Positions 1-7,217 of a stretch of 64,000 nt of DNA are shown one piece after another. Below the pieces are notes generated by a model. It searched no databases. It saw only the letters and a list, made by a program, of their open reading frames with translations, and was not told where the DNA came from. Source of the stretch: Micromonosporaceae bacterium KJ-029 (GTDB lineage: Bacteria > Actinomycetota > Actinomycetes > Mycobacteriales > Micromonosporaceae). The stretch lies in contig BIFP01000068.1 of assembly GCA_005402585.1 (NCBI GenBank), positions 372,001 through 436,000 on the forward strand. The letters are read 5' to 3'. Within the stretch, counting starts at the first letter, position 1. Each line of letters opens with the position of its first letter. Made by a program: the position numbers and the translations under genes.

Positions 1-365
1 CAGTTGTGCTCGGTACGGATCCGCTCGGTGCTCAGCAGCCGCAGCTCGGTGCTGCCGAAGACCTCCAGCCGGCGGGAGTTGAGCGCCTCCGCCCGCCGGG
101 ACAGGTCGGCGGCCTGCGTGGCGAGCCGCCTGCGCAGCACCTCGTAGCTGCCGTCGTCCAGCCCCGGCGGAGCGCCGCCCGGCCCGGCGGCGTCCGTCGG
201 TGTGCCGGTCGCGCCCACCCCCGGAACCGTCTGGCCGGTCTCGGCTGGTGCCGCCGCCCCGGCCCGGGCTGGTGGGGCCGCCGCGCCGGTCCGGCCCGCC
301 GAGGCCGGTCCGGCCTCACCGGGCGTACGCCCAGCGGCCGCCGGACCGGCGGTCGGCTCACTCAC
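1..365 (-). CDS. DNA-repair-type ATPase, N-terminal part (runs off the left edge)
   Basis: A minus-strand reading frame starts at GTG 365-363 and runs off the window, giving 121 codons. The first 60 or so residues are Ala/Pro/Gly-rich and probably disordered. The later part looks like normal coding sequence: a Leu/Arg-rich helix followed by VFGSTELRLLSTERIRTEHN. That segment matches my memory of the N-terminus of large actinobacterial proteins annotated as DNA repair ATPase, found beside flotillins. The start overlaps the flotillin stop by 8 bp and there is no clear Shine-Dalgarno (SD) sequence, so translational coupling is likely. The catalytic ATPase domain lies outside the window. The coding call is firm; the function is by recall. 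Confidence 0.65.
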   Translation of the reverse strand, partial: MSEPTAGPAAAGRTPGEAGPASAGRTGAAAPPARAGAAAPAETGQTVPGVGATGTPTDAAGPGGAPPGLDDGSYEVLRRRLATQAADLSRRAEALNSRRLEVFGSTELRLLSTERIRTEHN

Positions 366-2379
366 CGGCGCGCTGCCGCGGACCGGTGAGGGCGGCGACC
401 GGGGTCTCCGCCACACCCAGGCGCTGCGCGGCGTTCAGCAGCTCCTGGAGCTTGCCCTTGTCGGCGCCGCCAGCACGCATCTGCTGCACCAGGAACGCCG
501 ACAGGGTGAGGTTCTGCACGTCGGCGCTGTTGAGCGAGCCCACCATCCGGGCCAGGTCGTCGGTGAAGCTGGCGCTGCCGTCCAGCCACGGCTGGGCCAG
601 GTTCTTCGCCACGTCCGAGTGGGCCACGAAGCCGTCCACGCTCTTGCCGAACGAGATCGAGCTGAGCAGCCGGTCGAAGAAGACGCTGTCGCCGCCGACA
701 ATGTCGATGTTCGCCTTCTCCAGGCCGGTGGAGACCAGCTTGGCCTGTGCCTCGGCGACCTGCCGCTGGGCGTCCAGCCCGGCCAGCCGGACCTCCTTCT
801 CCAGCTCCAGGCGCAGCCGGTACTCCTCGTGCTCCCGGGTCGCGTCGTCCAGCGCGGCCATCGCGGCGGCCTTCTCGGTGAGACCCTCGGCCTCGCCCTT
901 CAGCTTCTCGCGCACCGCCTCGGCGGCGGCCAGCGCCTTGTCCCGCTCCACAGCGACCTCGGCGCGACCGACCTTCTCGATCGCCTCGGCGCTGCGCTCC
1001 TGGACCTGCACCTCGGCCAGACCGGCCGCCGCCGACTCGGCCTGGATCCCCTCGGCCAGCCGGATCTTCGCCCGGGTGTCCAGCTCCGCGGCCTGCTGCC
1101 GGGCCTCGGCCAGCACCAGTTCCTCGCGGGCCTTGTGCTTCGCCGCCGCCTCGGCGGCCTCCGCCGCCTTGATGTCCTTGACCAGGTTCTCCTGCGCCTC
1201 GGCCTCGGCCTGGATGACCAGCGCCTGGCGGGTCCGCTCGGCCTCCTCGACCACCCGCAGCCGCTTGATGTTCTCCTCCTGCTCGGCCACGGTCTTCTCC
1301 ACCGCGATCCGCTCCCGGATCACCTCGGCGATGGCCCGCTTCTCCGCCTCGACCTCCTTGTCCTTGGCGATCGTGCTCAGCTCGGTCTCCCGGTCCCGGC
1401 CGATCACCTCCAGCAGGCGGTCCTTCTCGATCCGCTCGGTCTCGATGGCGATGACCCGCTCGCGGTTCTTCTCCGCGACCGCGATCTCCCGGGCGCGGTT
1501 CTCGTGCTGGATGCCCAACTGCTCGTCGGTACGGATGTTCGCGGTCTCGGCCCGCAGCCGCTCCTCGGCGCGTACCCGGGTGATCTCGGCTTCCTCACGG
1601 GCCCGTACGGTCTCGATCTCGCGGCGCTGCTTGGCCTCCGCGTCCGCCTGCCGGCGCTCCAGCTCCAGGATCGCCTCCTTGGCGTCCACGTTCTGGCGGG
1701 TGATCTCCTTCTCCTCGCTGCGCCGGAACTCGTTGGTCCGCACGTTCTCCTGCGTGGTCAGCTCGGTGATCTTCCGGATACCCTGGGCGTCGAGGATGTT
1801 GGCCGGGTCGAGCTGCGCCATCGGCGTCTGCTCCAGGAAGTCGATCGCCGCGTCCTCCAGGCTGTACCCGTTGAGGTCGGTGCCGATCACCCGGATGATC
1901 TGGTCCCGGAACTCGTCGCGCTTGGTGTAGAGGTCGACGAAGTCGAGTTGCTTACCGACCGTCTTCAGCGCCTCGGAGAACTTCGCGTTGAACAGCTCCT
2001 GCAACGTCTCGCGGTCGCTGGCCCGCGCGGTGCCGATCGCCTGCGCCACCTTGATGACGTCCTCGATGGTCTTGTTGACCCGGACGAAGAAGGTGATCCG
2101 GATGTCGGCCCGGATGTTGTCGCGGCAGATCAGGCCCTCGTTGCCGGTCCGTTCGATGTCGATCGTCTTGACCGAGATGTCCATGACCTCGGCCTTGTGT
2201 AGTACGGGCAGCACGACCGCGCCGGTAAAGGTCACGTCGACGCGCCGGATCTTGGAGACGATCAGCGCCTTGCCCTGCTCGACCTTACGGAACAGCCGGC
2301 TGACCATGAACACCACGCCGAGCGCGATGAGCAGGACTACGGCGAGGAGTACACCGATTCCGGTGGTGATGACATTCAT
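358..2379 (-). CDS. Flotillin / SPFH-domain protein (YqiK-like)
   Basis: 673 residues. One transmembrane segment lies at about residues 4-26. An SPFH/band-7 region follows to about residue 220. A very long charged coiled coil (Glu/Ala/Arg heptads, about 230-560) precedes a C-terminal domain. This is the flotillin layout; family members scaffold membrane microdomains on the cytoplasmic face. The start was set at ATG 2379, just before the hydrophobic segment. An upstream in-frame extension would add about 53 Pro/Arg-rich residues before the anchor and is unlikely. It follows the YqiJ-like gene after 168 bp and overlaps the ATPase gene. E. coli yqiJ-yqiK has the same pairing. A role in membrane-stress or envelope organisation is inferred. 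Confidence 0.9.
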   Translation of the reverse strand: MNVITTGIGVLLAVVLLIALGVVFMVSRLFRKVEQGKALIVSKIRRVDVTFTGAVVLPVLHKAEVMDISVKTIDIERTGNEGLICRDNIRADIRITFFVRVNKTIEDVIKVAQAIGTARASDRETLQELFNAKFSEALKTVGKQLDFVDLYTKRDEFRDQIIRVIGTDLNGYSLEDAAIDFLEQTPMAQLDPANILDAQGIRKITELTTQENVRTNEFRRSEEKEITRQNVDAKEAILELERRQADAEAKQRREIETVRAREEAEITRVRAEERLRAETANIRTDEQLGIQHENRAREIAVAEKNRERVIAIETERIEKDRLLEVIGRDRETELSTIAKDKEVEAEKRAIAEVIRERIAVEKTVAEQEENIKRLRVVEEAERTRQALVIQAEAEAQENLVKDIKAAEAAEAAAKHKAREELVLAEARQQAAELDTRAKIRLAEGIQAESAAAGLAEVQVQERSAEAIEKVGRAEVAVERDKALAAAEAVREKLKGEAEGLTEKAAAMAALDDATREHEEYRLRLELEKEVRLAGLDAQRQVAEAQAKLVSTGLEKANIDIVGGDSVFFDRLLSSISFGKSVDGFVAHSDVAKNLAQPWLDGSASFTDDLARMVGSLNSADVQNLTLSAFLVQQMRAGGADKGKLQELLNAAQRLGVAETPVAALTGPRQRAGE

Positions 2380-2547
2380 GGCTGGGCGCGCGGGCGGTGG
2401 CGGCCGGCGGACGAGCCCGGCGGGGCGCCGCGCATCCTCCTTTCGGGGCGTCTCAGGGGCAGCGTGGGGCGGGCCGGCAAGGGGGGGTTGATCCGGCCGC
2501 TCCGGTGAAGTCGGGTGGTCCGCGGGCTGCGGACTCACCAGGGGCGG

Positions 2548-3180
2548 CTACTCGGGGGCATGTCTCAGGGGGTCGAAGGTGGGCCCGGCGGGCATCACCC
2601 AGAAGAACTCACCCTCGGTGTCGTAGTCGTAGATCAGGGCAGAACTGCCGGCCGGCATCTTCTCGTCGCCGGGCTGCCGGATCTGCACCACCGCCGACGA
2701 GCCGTCGGCGGCGGTCACCTCGGCCTGACCGAAGTCGGCGGTGACCGTACCGGTCCGCACGACGCACAGGCGGCCGACGAAGGCGTGCCGGGTGGCGTCC
2801 GTCTCCGTCGGGAAGAGCCGACCCAGCGGCACCGCGACCAGCCGGGTCACCAGCCACGCGCAGGCCGCGGCAGCCAGCAGCACACCGATCGAGACGGCGA
2901 TCCGGGTGCCGGCGCCGAGACCGAGACCGTCGAGCAGCGCCGTGCCGGCCAGGCTCACGAACCAGGCCACCGCGACGAGCAGGGAGAAGATGACGGCACT
3001 GGGCACACCACCGAGCCCGAGGCCGGCGAGGACGGTGCCCGGTACGCCGTCGACGTCCAGGTCGTCGCCGAGATCCAGCACCCCGGTCAACACCAGCAGC
3101 CAGTAGCCGACGACGACCACCAGCAGGAAGCTGAACAGCACGGTCGGAAAACTGAGCGCCGCGCCGAGAAATCCGGTCAC
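2548..3180 (-). CDS. YqiJ-like membrane protein with C-terminal OB fold
   Basis: 210 residues. Hydrophobic segments lie near residues 8-35, 60-85 and 95-125. A soluble C-terminal domain of about 75 residues follows, with the beta-rich pattern of NfeD/YqiJ OB folds (a GRLCVVRTGTVTADFGQAEV stretch). These proteins are partners of SPFH proteins encoded next door, as here. The start is GTG 3180, chosen because GGGGAGGAG sits 6 bp upstream; a longer frame to 3240 has no such site and adds non-family residues. First gene of the yqiJ/flotillin/ATPase operon. A perfect TTGACA and a TGACAC-N3-GTGTCA palindrome lie about 55-70 bp upstream. Confidence 0.8.
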   Translation of the reverse strand: MTGFLGAALSFPTVLFSFLLVVVVGYWLLVLTGVLDLGDDLDVDGVPGTVLAGLGLGGVPSAVIFSLLVAVAWFVSLAGTALLDGLGLGAGTRIAVSIGVLLAAAACAWLVTRLVAVPLGRLFPTETDATRHAFVGRLCVVRTGTVTADFGQAEVTAADGSSAVVQIRQPGDEKMPAGSSALIYDYDTEGEFFWVMPAGPTFDPLRHAPE

Positions 3181-3234
3181 CGCGTTCTCCTCCCCGTACC
3201 CGGTGGCTCGTACCGGCCACCAGCACGATGATCG

Positions 3235-3249
3235 TGACACGGGGTGTCA
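3235..3249. promoter_or_regulatory. TGACAC-N3-GTGTCA palindrome overlapping a TTGACA box
   Basis: A perfect 6+6 bp inverted repeat with a 3-bp centre lies upstream of the YqiJ/flotillin operon. On the minus strand it overlaps an ideal -35 hexamer TTGACA. No good -10 hexamer follows at 16-19 bp, so the site may be an operator rather than a complete sigma-A promoter. The regulator is unknown. Confidence 0.35.
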
Positions 3250-3300
3250 ACGCCCGTCGGTGGCCGATCGGCCCGATCCCACCCGCCGGACCGGCCAAGG

Positions 3301-3897
3301 TCAGCCGAGATTGGCCTCGACCAGGGCGTCGATCGTCGCCGACCGGACCTCGACCTGTTCCGCGGTCACGGACAGGAACAGAGTGCTCCCGTCGGGCCGC
3401 CACGCCGACAGGTACGCCGTCGACGTCACCGAGTCGTCCGTGGCCAGCACCTGGGCCCCGCTCGGGGCGCTCACCTCGCGCGACGTTCCGGGCAGCCCCA
3501 GCGGTGCCGCGAAGTCGAACACCGCGACCACCCGGGTCACCGGGCCGGCCCCCTCGTACGCCGCCCTGCTTCCGGCCGGAACGACCTGCGGTCGGTCCAT
3601 CCGCAGCACCGCCTCGGTGGGGTCGACCGGCCGCAGGTAGGGCGGCAGGCCCCGTAGTTCGGGAGCGGCGGGACTGGCGGGTGGCAGACTCGGTGGCGCC
3701 TCGCCGTGCTCCGCCAGCATGACGCCGAACGCCCCGATGCCGACCACGGCACACAGCGCCAGCCCGGCCGCCGCGGCCTGGGCCCGTCGACGTCGACGGA
3801 GGCGGGCCCGCACCGCCGGCAGCGGATCCGGGCCGTCCGGGTAGTGGCTGGGGTCGGAGTTCCAGACCTCACGAAGGGTCTGCCGGACGTCGGTCAT
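3301..3897 (-). CDS. Membrane-anchored partner of the upstream ECF sigma factor (putative anti-sigma-like)
   Basis: 198 residues. A short N-terminal cytoplasmic part (about 1-45, Arg-rich at its end) precedes one transmembrane segment near residues 46-66. An extracytoplasmic Pro-rich linker and a folded domain with a likely lipid- or ligand-binding beta pattern follow. The start is ATG 3897, which overlaps the sigma factor stop (ATGA), so the two are translationally coupled. Genes in this position behind SigE-family ECF factors are commonly regulators or sensors of the sigma factor. I see no HxxxCxxC zinc anti-sigma motif, so the anti-sigma role is inferred from context alone. Confidence 0.7.
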   Translation of the reverse strand: MTDVRQTLREVWNSDPSHYPDGPDPLPAVRARLRRRRRAQAAAAGLALCAVVGIGAFGVMLAEHGEAPPSLPPASPAAPELRGLPPYLRPVDPTEAVLRMDRPQVVPAGSRAAYEGAGPVTRVVAVFDFAAPLGLPGTSREVSAPSGAQVLATDDSVTSTAYLSAWRPDGSTLFLSVTAEQVEVRSATIDALVEANLG

Positions 3898-4403
3898 CCC
3901 GCTACCTCCCGATCGGCACCAACGTGGGCGGTGGGCAGCCCGGCGCGGATCGCGCCGAGGGCTCGGTGACGCAGGGAACGGACGGTCGTCGGACGCCGCC
4001 CGATGGCCTCGGCGATCGCCTGGTCGGTCAGGTCGTCCAGGTACGACATGACGAGCACCACCCGCTGCATGGGTGGGAGGTCGGCCAACATCCGGCGGAG
4101 CTGGTCGTGGTCGTCGACCCGACCGAATCCGCCGTCGGCGACCAACGGCCGTGCGGGTGGGGTGATCCGTGCCCGGCGAACGAGCGTCCGCACCCAGCTG
4201 ACGTGCAGCCGGACCATCGCGGTCTTCGCGTACGCGAGTGGGTTGCCGTCGGCCAGGAGGCGGTGCCACGCACCGGCCATCCGCACGTAGGTCTCCTGCA
4301 GGAGATCCTCCGCCTGATCCGGATCAGCGGCGACCGCGCGCGCGTACCTTCGCAGCGCTGGCGTGGACTCGCGGACGAACGTCTCGAACTCGTCGGCTTC
4401 CAT
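3894..4403 (-). CDS. SigE-family ECF RNA polymerase sigma factor
   Basis: 169 residues. Region 2 runs from about residue 10 to 75 and includes the AEDLLQETYVRMAGAW helix, typical of ECF sigma factors. Region 4 is at about 100-155, with LPPMQRVVLVMSYLDDLT followed by the AIAEAIGRRPTTVRSLRHRA helix-turn-helix. Length and lack of a 1.1 region fit the SigE-like ECF group abundant in actinomycetes. GAGGGAGGTGG lies directly before ATG 4403. A possible ECF-type promoter is listed separately, consistent with autoregulation. It overlaps its membrane partner by 4 bp. Confidence 0.9.
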   Translation of the reverse strand: MEADEFETFVRESTPALRRYARAVAADPDQAEDLLQETYVRMAGAWHRLLADGNPLAYAKTAMVRLHVSWVRTLVRRARITPPARPLVADGGFGRVDDHDQLRRMLADLPPMQRVVLVMSYLDDLTDQAIAEAIGRRPTTVRSLRHRALGAIRAGLPTAHVGADREVAG

Positions 4404-4421
4404 CCCACCTCCCTCGCCACT

Positions 4422-4450
4422 AATACGTCGCGAGCCCGGCGTCCTGTTGC
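4422..4450 (-). promoter_or_regulatory. Candidate ECF-type promoter of the sigma factor gene
   Basis: On the minus strand GCAACA is followed after 17 bp by CGTATT, about 18 bp before the sigma factor ATG. The spacing and the CGT -10 core resemble ECF promoters. It was identified by eye only. Confidence 0.3.
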
Positions 4451-4500
4451 ACGAAATCCCAGCCGGCCGGTTCGGAGTCGACCGGCCGACCGGGGGATGC

Positions 4501-5052
4501 TCACGACAGTGACGAGATCAGCACCGCCAGGGCGGCCAGGTAGGTAACCAGGAGAACGCGCGTAACCACCGTGGACCGGTAGCTCCATTCCAGGTTCCAG
4601 CCACCGGCGTCGTCGAAGTGCAGGGCCGAGGTGGTCATCAAAGATCGACCGAGACCGAAGGCGACACCGGCGGCGACGGCCGTCACCGGCGTGGAGAAGA
4701 GGAGCAGCACCACCGCGGTCAGGTACGCCAGCCCGCTGGGCAGGTACGTCCGCACGCCGGTGCCCATCTCCAGCCCGAACTGGAACGGCCCCGCGAAACG
4801 TCCCAGCCGGAAGACGCTCTCGGGGACCAGGCGCTGGTTCTCTGGCAGCGGGAAACGGAGCACGCCGAGTTCACGCAGTGTGACCAGTACGGCGGCGACC
4901 AGCACGCACCCGGCCCGCACCGGAAGCGGAAGCGGTGCCCGGAGCAGGGAGCCGACCAGCAGCAGGGCCACTGCGATGACGACCCCACCGGCGACGAGCC
5001 CGAGGCAGAAGGAGAAGGCGGGAGAACCTCGCCAGACCGGCGAGCTCAGCAC
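4501..5052 (-). CDS. Polytopic membrane protein at the end of the mau-like cluster
   Basis: 183 residues, with about five hydrophobic segments (near 12-34, 45-62, 100-118, 122-140 and 163-180). A conserved-looking polar stretch (QRLVPESVFRLGRFAGPFQF, then GLEMGTGVRTYLP) lies in the middle. The start is GTG 5052; the SD is weak. It is the last gene of the minus-strand cluster, 18 bp after the 62-residue membrane protein. Methylamine dehydrogenase operons carry a polytopic membrane protein (MauF) next to MauE and MauD. A comparable role here is only suggested by position; I cannot assign the family from the sequence. Confidence 0.6.
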   Translation of the reverse strand: MLSSPVWRGSPAFSFCLGLVAGGVVIAVALLLVGSLLRAPLPLPVRAGCVLVAAVLVTLRELGVLRFPLPENQRLVPESVFRLGRFAGPFQFGLEMGTGVRTYLPSGLAYLTAVVLLLFSTPVTAVAAGVAFGLGRSLMTTSALHFDDAGGWNLEWSYRSTVVTRVLLVTYLAALAVLISSLS

Positions 5053-5070
5053 GGCGGCTGAGTTCTTGCT

Positions 5071-5259
5071 TCAAGTGGAGCCGCTGGTCGCAAAACCAGC
5101 CGTCAACGCCAGGCCCGCCACGAGCCCCGCCACGGGCAGCAGCCCGTCGTGCCGAAGGCCGACTGCGGCCGCGATCACGGTCAGGCCGACCACCCACGCC
5201 ATGCCGGTGAACGGATGCCAGAACCGCTGCCGCAGCACGGCACTTCGAGATCGGAGCAC
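5071..5259 (-). CDS. 62-residue two-helix membrane protein
   Basis: A short frame from GTG 5259, 2 bp after the stop of the secreted Cys-rich protein, to TGA 5071. It encodes a basic N-terminus followed by two hydrophobic helices (about residues 18-34 and 40-57) separated by a LRHDG turn. Composition and codon bias match its neighbours, and the tight spacing implies co-translation. I do not recognise the family. It may be an accessory subunit of the adjacent 183-residue membrane protein, or both may be parts of a once-longer transporter-like protein. Confidence 0.55.
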   Translation of the reverse strand: MLRSRSAVLRQRFWHPFTGMAWVVGLTVIAAAVGLRHDGLLPVAGLVAGLALTAGFATSGST

Positions 5260-5261
5260 GT

Positions 5262-5816
5262 TCAGTACCGGCAGATGGTGAAGTAGGTGTAGCTGCTGCC
5301 GCCGGCCGAGACGGTGGTGTTCCCGTCCGAGCACCGCCACCAGACGCCGTCGGGCGTGGTCCACCGCCACGCGTTCTTCTTCGTGGTCGTACCGCAGGCG
5401 TTCGAGACCGGCTTGTAGTAGTAGGTGGCCGGCGAGTCCCGCACGGTGCCGGAGCGGTGCCACCCCGAGGCGCAGTAGGTGCTGCCCCGGAAGTCGCCGC
5501 CATAGCAGGCGCCCGCCCGGGAGGTGTAGGAGCCGACGTTGTCCCGTTGCTCGTTGTAGCCGCTCGGGTACGCGTCCTTGCAGTCGTTGCGGTCCCAGCC
5601 GGTCAGGCCACCCGGCCCGGTTTCGGCGTGGGCCGGTGACGAGAACCGGGCGGTGGTGGACGCCGCGAAGGCGCCCACCGTGAACGCGCTGAACGCGATC
5701 CCCCGCAGTACCGTCCGGCGCTGCGGCTTCACCCGCAACTGGGTCAACGCCGTGCTCCGCGCGGCCTCGGGTGGGGCGACGGACAGGTCCGGTATCTGGT
5801 CGAGCGTCAACGCCAT
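5262..5816 (-). CDS. Tat-exported Cys/Trp-rich small protein, MauA-like (methylamine dehydrogenase light-chain type)
   Basis: 184 residues. A long leader with twin arginines (RR at 33-34, then VLRG and a hydrophobic run) ends in AHA at 62-64. The mature part is about 120 residues. It has six cysteines (79, 104, 115, 141, 162, 182) and six tryptophans (74, 119, 150, 152, 159, 160). MauA, the tryptophan-tryptophylquinone (TTQ) subunit of methylamine dehydrogenase, also has an unusually long Tat leader and Cys-linked tryptophans. By eye, CASGWHRSG, NACG and WWRCSDG can be placed on the MauA regions around Trp57, Asp76-Cys-Cys-Gly and Trp108. The asparagine at 139 would replace the MauA aspartate. 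Homology is tentative. Neighbours encode MauD- and MauE-like oxidative-folding proteins. The start overlaps the MauD-like gene by 10 bp. Confidence 0.6.
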   Translation of the reverse strand: MALTLDQIPDLSVAPPEAARSTALTQLRVKPQRRTVLRGIAFSAFTVGAFAASTTARFSSPAHAETGPGGLTGWDRNDCKDAYPSGYNEQRDNVGSYTSRAGACYGGDFRGSTYCASGWHRSGTVRDSPATYYYKPVSNACGTTTKKNAWRWTTPDGVWWRCSDGNTTVSAGGSSYTYFTICRY

Positions 5817-6325
5817 GAGGTGCTCCCCTCGCTGGGCACGATCTTCTTTCGCAACATCTCGAACTGCCGCTCGGCCGACCCGAGGTCGACCGGCAGTGCG
5901 AGATCGACCACCTGGCCGTCGGCCCGGACGGCCATGAGCACGGGCGGGCTCAGGTGGGCGATCTTCTGCCACTCGCCCCGGTCCGAGACGACGTCGTACT
6001 CCTGCCTGACCGGGCGCGGCCACTGCTCGACATCCTCGTAGGTGAGCAGCACCGGGCGGACGCCCGCCGCACCGGCCAGTTCGGCGAGTCGTGCCGTCAC
6101 CGCACCGCACAGCGGACAACCCGTGTCGGAGGCGAGGACGATGCGATCCGAGCCTCCCGTCACCGCGTCACCCAACACCAGGTCGGGCCCGGCGGACGAG
6201 TAGCTGACCTCGCGGACGACCAGCGCCCGGAGCATCCGGATCTCGCGCAGGAGCGCCCCGACCGCCAGGAACAGGATGAGGATGGCGCCCCAGTTCAGGA
6301 TCGTCAGCGCCACCGACGGCGACAT
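5807..6325 (-). CDS. MauD-like membrane-anchored thioredoxin-fold protein
   Basis: 172 residues. An N-terminal transmembrane helix (about 6-26) is followed by a thioredoxin-like domain with a CPLC active site at 70-73 and a probable cis-proline in the LSPPVLM segment near 117-123. This matches MauD, the disulfide oxidoreductase/isomerase needed to fold the Cys-rich MauA subunit outside the membrane. ATG 6325 overlaps the stop of the preceding gene (TGATG), and the 3' end overlaps the start of the MauA-like gene. Coupling is therefore tight on both sides. The natural substrate is probably the adjacent secreted protein. Confidence 0.8.
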   Translation of the reverse strand: MSPSVALTILNWGAILILFLAVGALLREIRMLRALVVREVSYSSAGPDLVLGDAVTGGSDRIVLASDTGCPLCGAVTARLAELAGAAGVRPVLLTYEDVEQWPRPVRQEYDVVSDRGEWQKIAHLSPPVLMAVRADGQVVDLALPVDLGSAERQFEMLRKKIVPSEGSTSWR

Positions 6326-7035
6326 CAGCCGGCCGCCCAGGAGATGTTGACCTGCTCCAGCCAGCCCAGCTTCTCGGCATCCGCCACCTTGGCGTCGTCG
6401 GCGAAGACGACCTCCGCGACGGCGGACGGAAAACCAAGGGTGTACGTGTAGTCGGTGAGCCGGGACGCCTTCGCAACACCGGGCAGGGGCGACCGCCACA
6501 CCTCACCGAAGTTCGTCCGGGCGCCCTGGTGGCGGGGCTGCTGGCCGAACGCGTGGGCGGGGCCCGGAATCGACACCGAACCGAGGCCGTCGGCGAACAG
6601 TGAGATGTGTTCGCTCATCGCCCCGAGCAGGGTTTCCCTTTTCGGCCGCAGCACCATCCCGCGGACCTGGTCGGTGATCTCCAGTGTGGAGAAGAGTTCG
6701 ACCAGTTTCTCCCGGCGCGGCGCCGGCCCGCCGAAAACCGTCATCAGCTCGTGGTAGTCACCGATCAGCGTGGCGATCGACGTGTGCTTGTCGAGCGATT
6801 CCGAGACGATGACCTCGCGCCCGTGGACGACGAGACGGTCGACCGGGTTCGCGGCGACCATGTAGGTGCAGGCGAAGTCGTGGTACCCGCGGGGCCCGAT
6901 CTGGAACCCGCGACCGTACGCACCGCCGGCGAAACGGACGTGGGCCGCCACACTGGTGACCCGGGGAAATTCGGCCAGCTCGACGTTTACCACCGCGGCG
7001 CTGGGTGCCACCAACTCAAGGTTTTGAACGGGCAC
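6325..7035 (-). CDS. Uncharacterised 236-residue protein of the mau-like cluster
   Basis: No recognised domain. The start is GTG 7035, with GGGAGG 4 bp upstream; a longer frame to 7086 has no SD. There is no signal peptide or transmembrane segment. The sequence is mixed alpha/beta, with several His and aromatic residues (HDFACTYMVAANP, GDYHELMTVFGG, SEHISLF). It occupies the slot that in methylamine dehydrogenase operons holds the enzyme large subunit. At 236 residues it is too short for the MauB seven-bladed propeller, and I see no propeller repeats. It may be the partner or modifying protein of the secreted MauA-like product. It overlaps the MauD-like gene by 1 bp. Confidence 0.65.
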   Translation of the reverse strand: MPVQNLELVAPSAAVVNVELAEFPRVTSVAAHVRFAGGAYGRGFQIGPRGYHDFACTYMVAANPVDRLVVHGREVIVSESLDKHTSIATLIGDYHELMTVFGGPAPRREKLVELFSTLEITDQVRGMVLRPKRETLLGAMSEHISLFADGLGSVSIPGPAHAFGQQPRHQGARTNFGEVWRSPLPGVAKASRLTDYTYTLGFPSAVAEVVFADDAKVADAEKLGWLEQVNISWAAG

Positions 7036-7217
7036 ATGACCTCCCTTCCTGGTGCCCAGACCGTAACAACGGCATCGATCGACCACCGCCCCTCATGGCA
7101 TATACGTCAATGCCCGCATGCTGTCTGATGGCGCGCAGATTACGGCTACGGCGCTATTGGCCATGGACCACCCGAAGCAGCACCAATTTGGACTGGCCCA
7201 AATCGTGTCAAGCGGAG
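7036..7217. other. Leader region between the MauE-like gene and the unknown gene
   Basis: 182 bp of slightly AT-richer sequence than its surroundings. It holds a TTGACG and a TATATG close together on the minus strand, but at spacing that does not make a normal promoter. It probably carries the promoter of the five-gene block down to 4501, but I cannot place it. Confidence 0.3.

Noticed and set aside
202..2202. Long plus-strand open frames (576 and 666 codons) opposite the flotillin gene
   Set aside because: Composition is Ser/Arg- or Leu/Gly/Arg-rich, as expected from the antisense of a GC-biased coiled-coil gene. The minus-strand flotillin accounts for the region.
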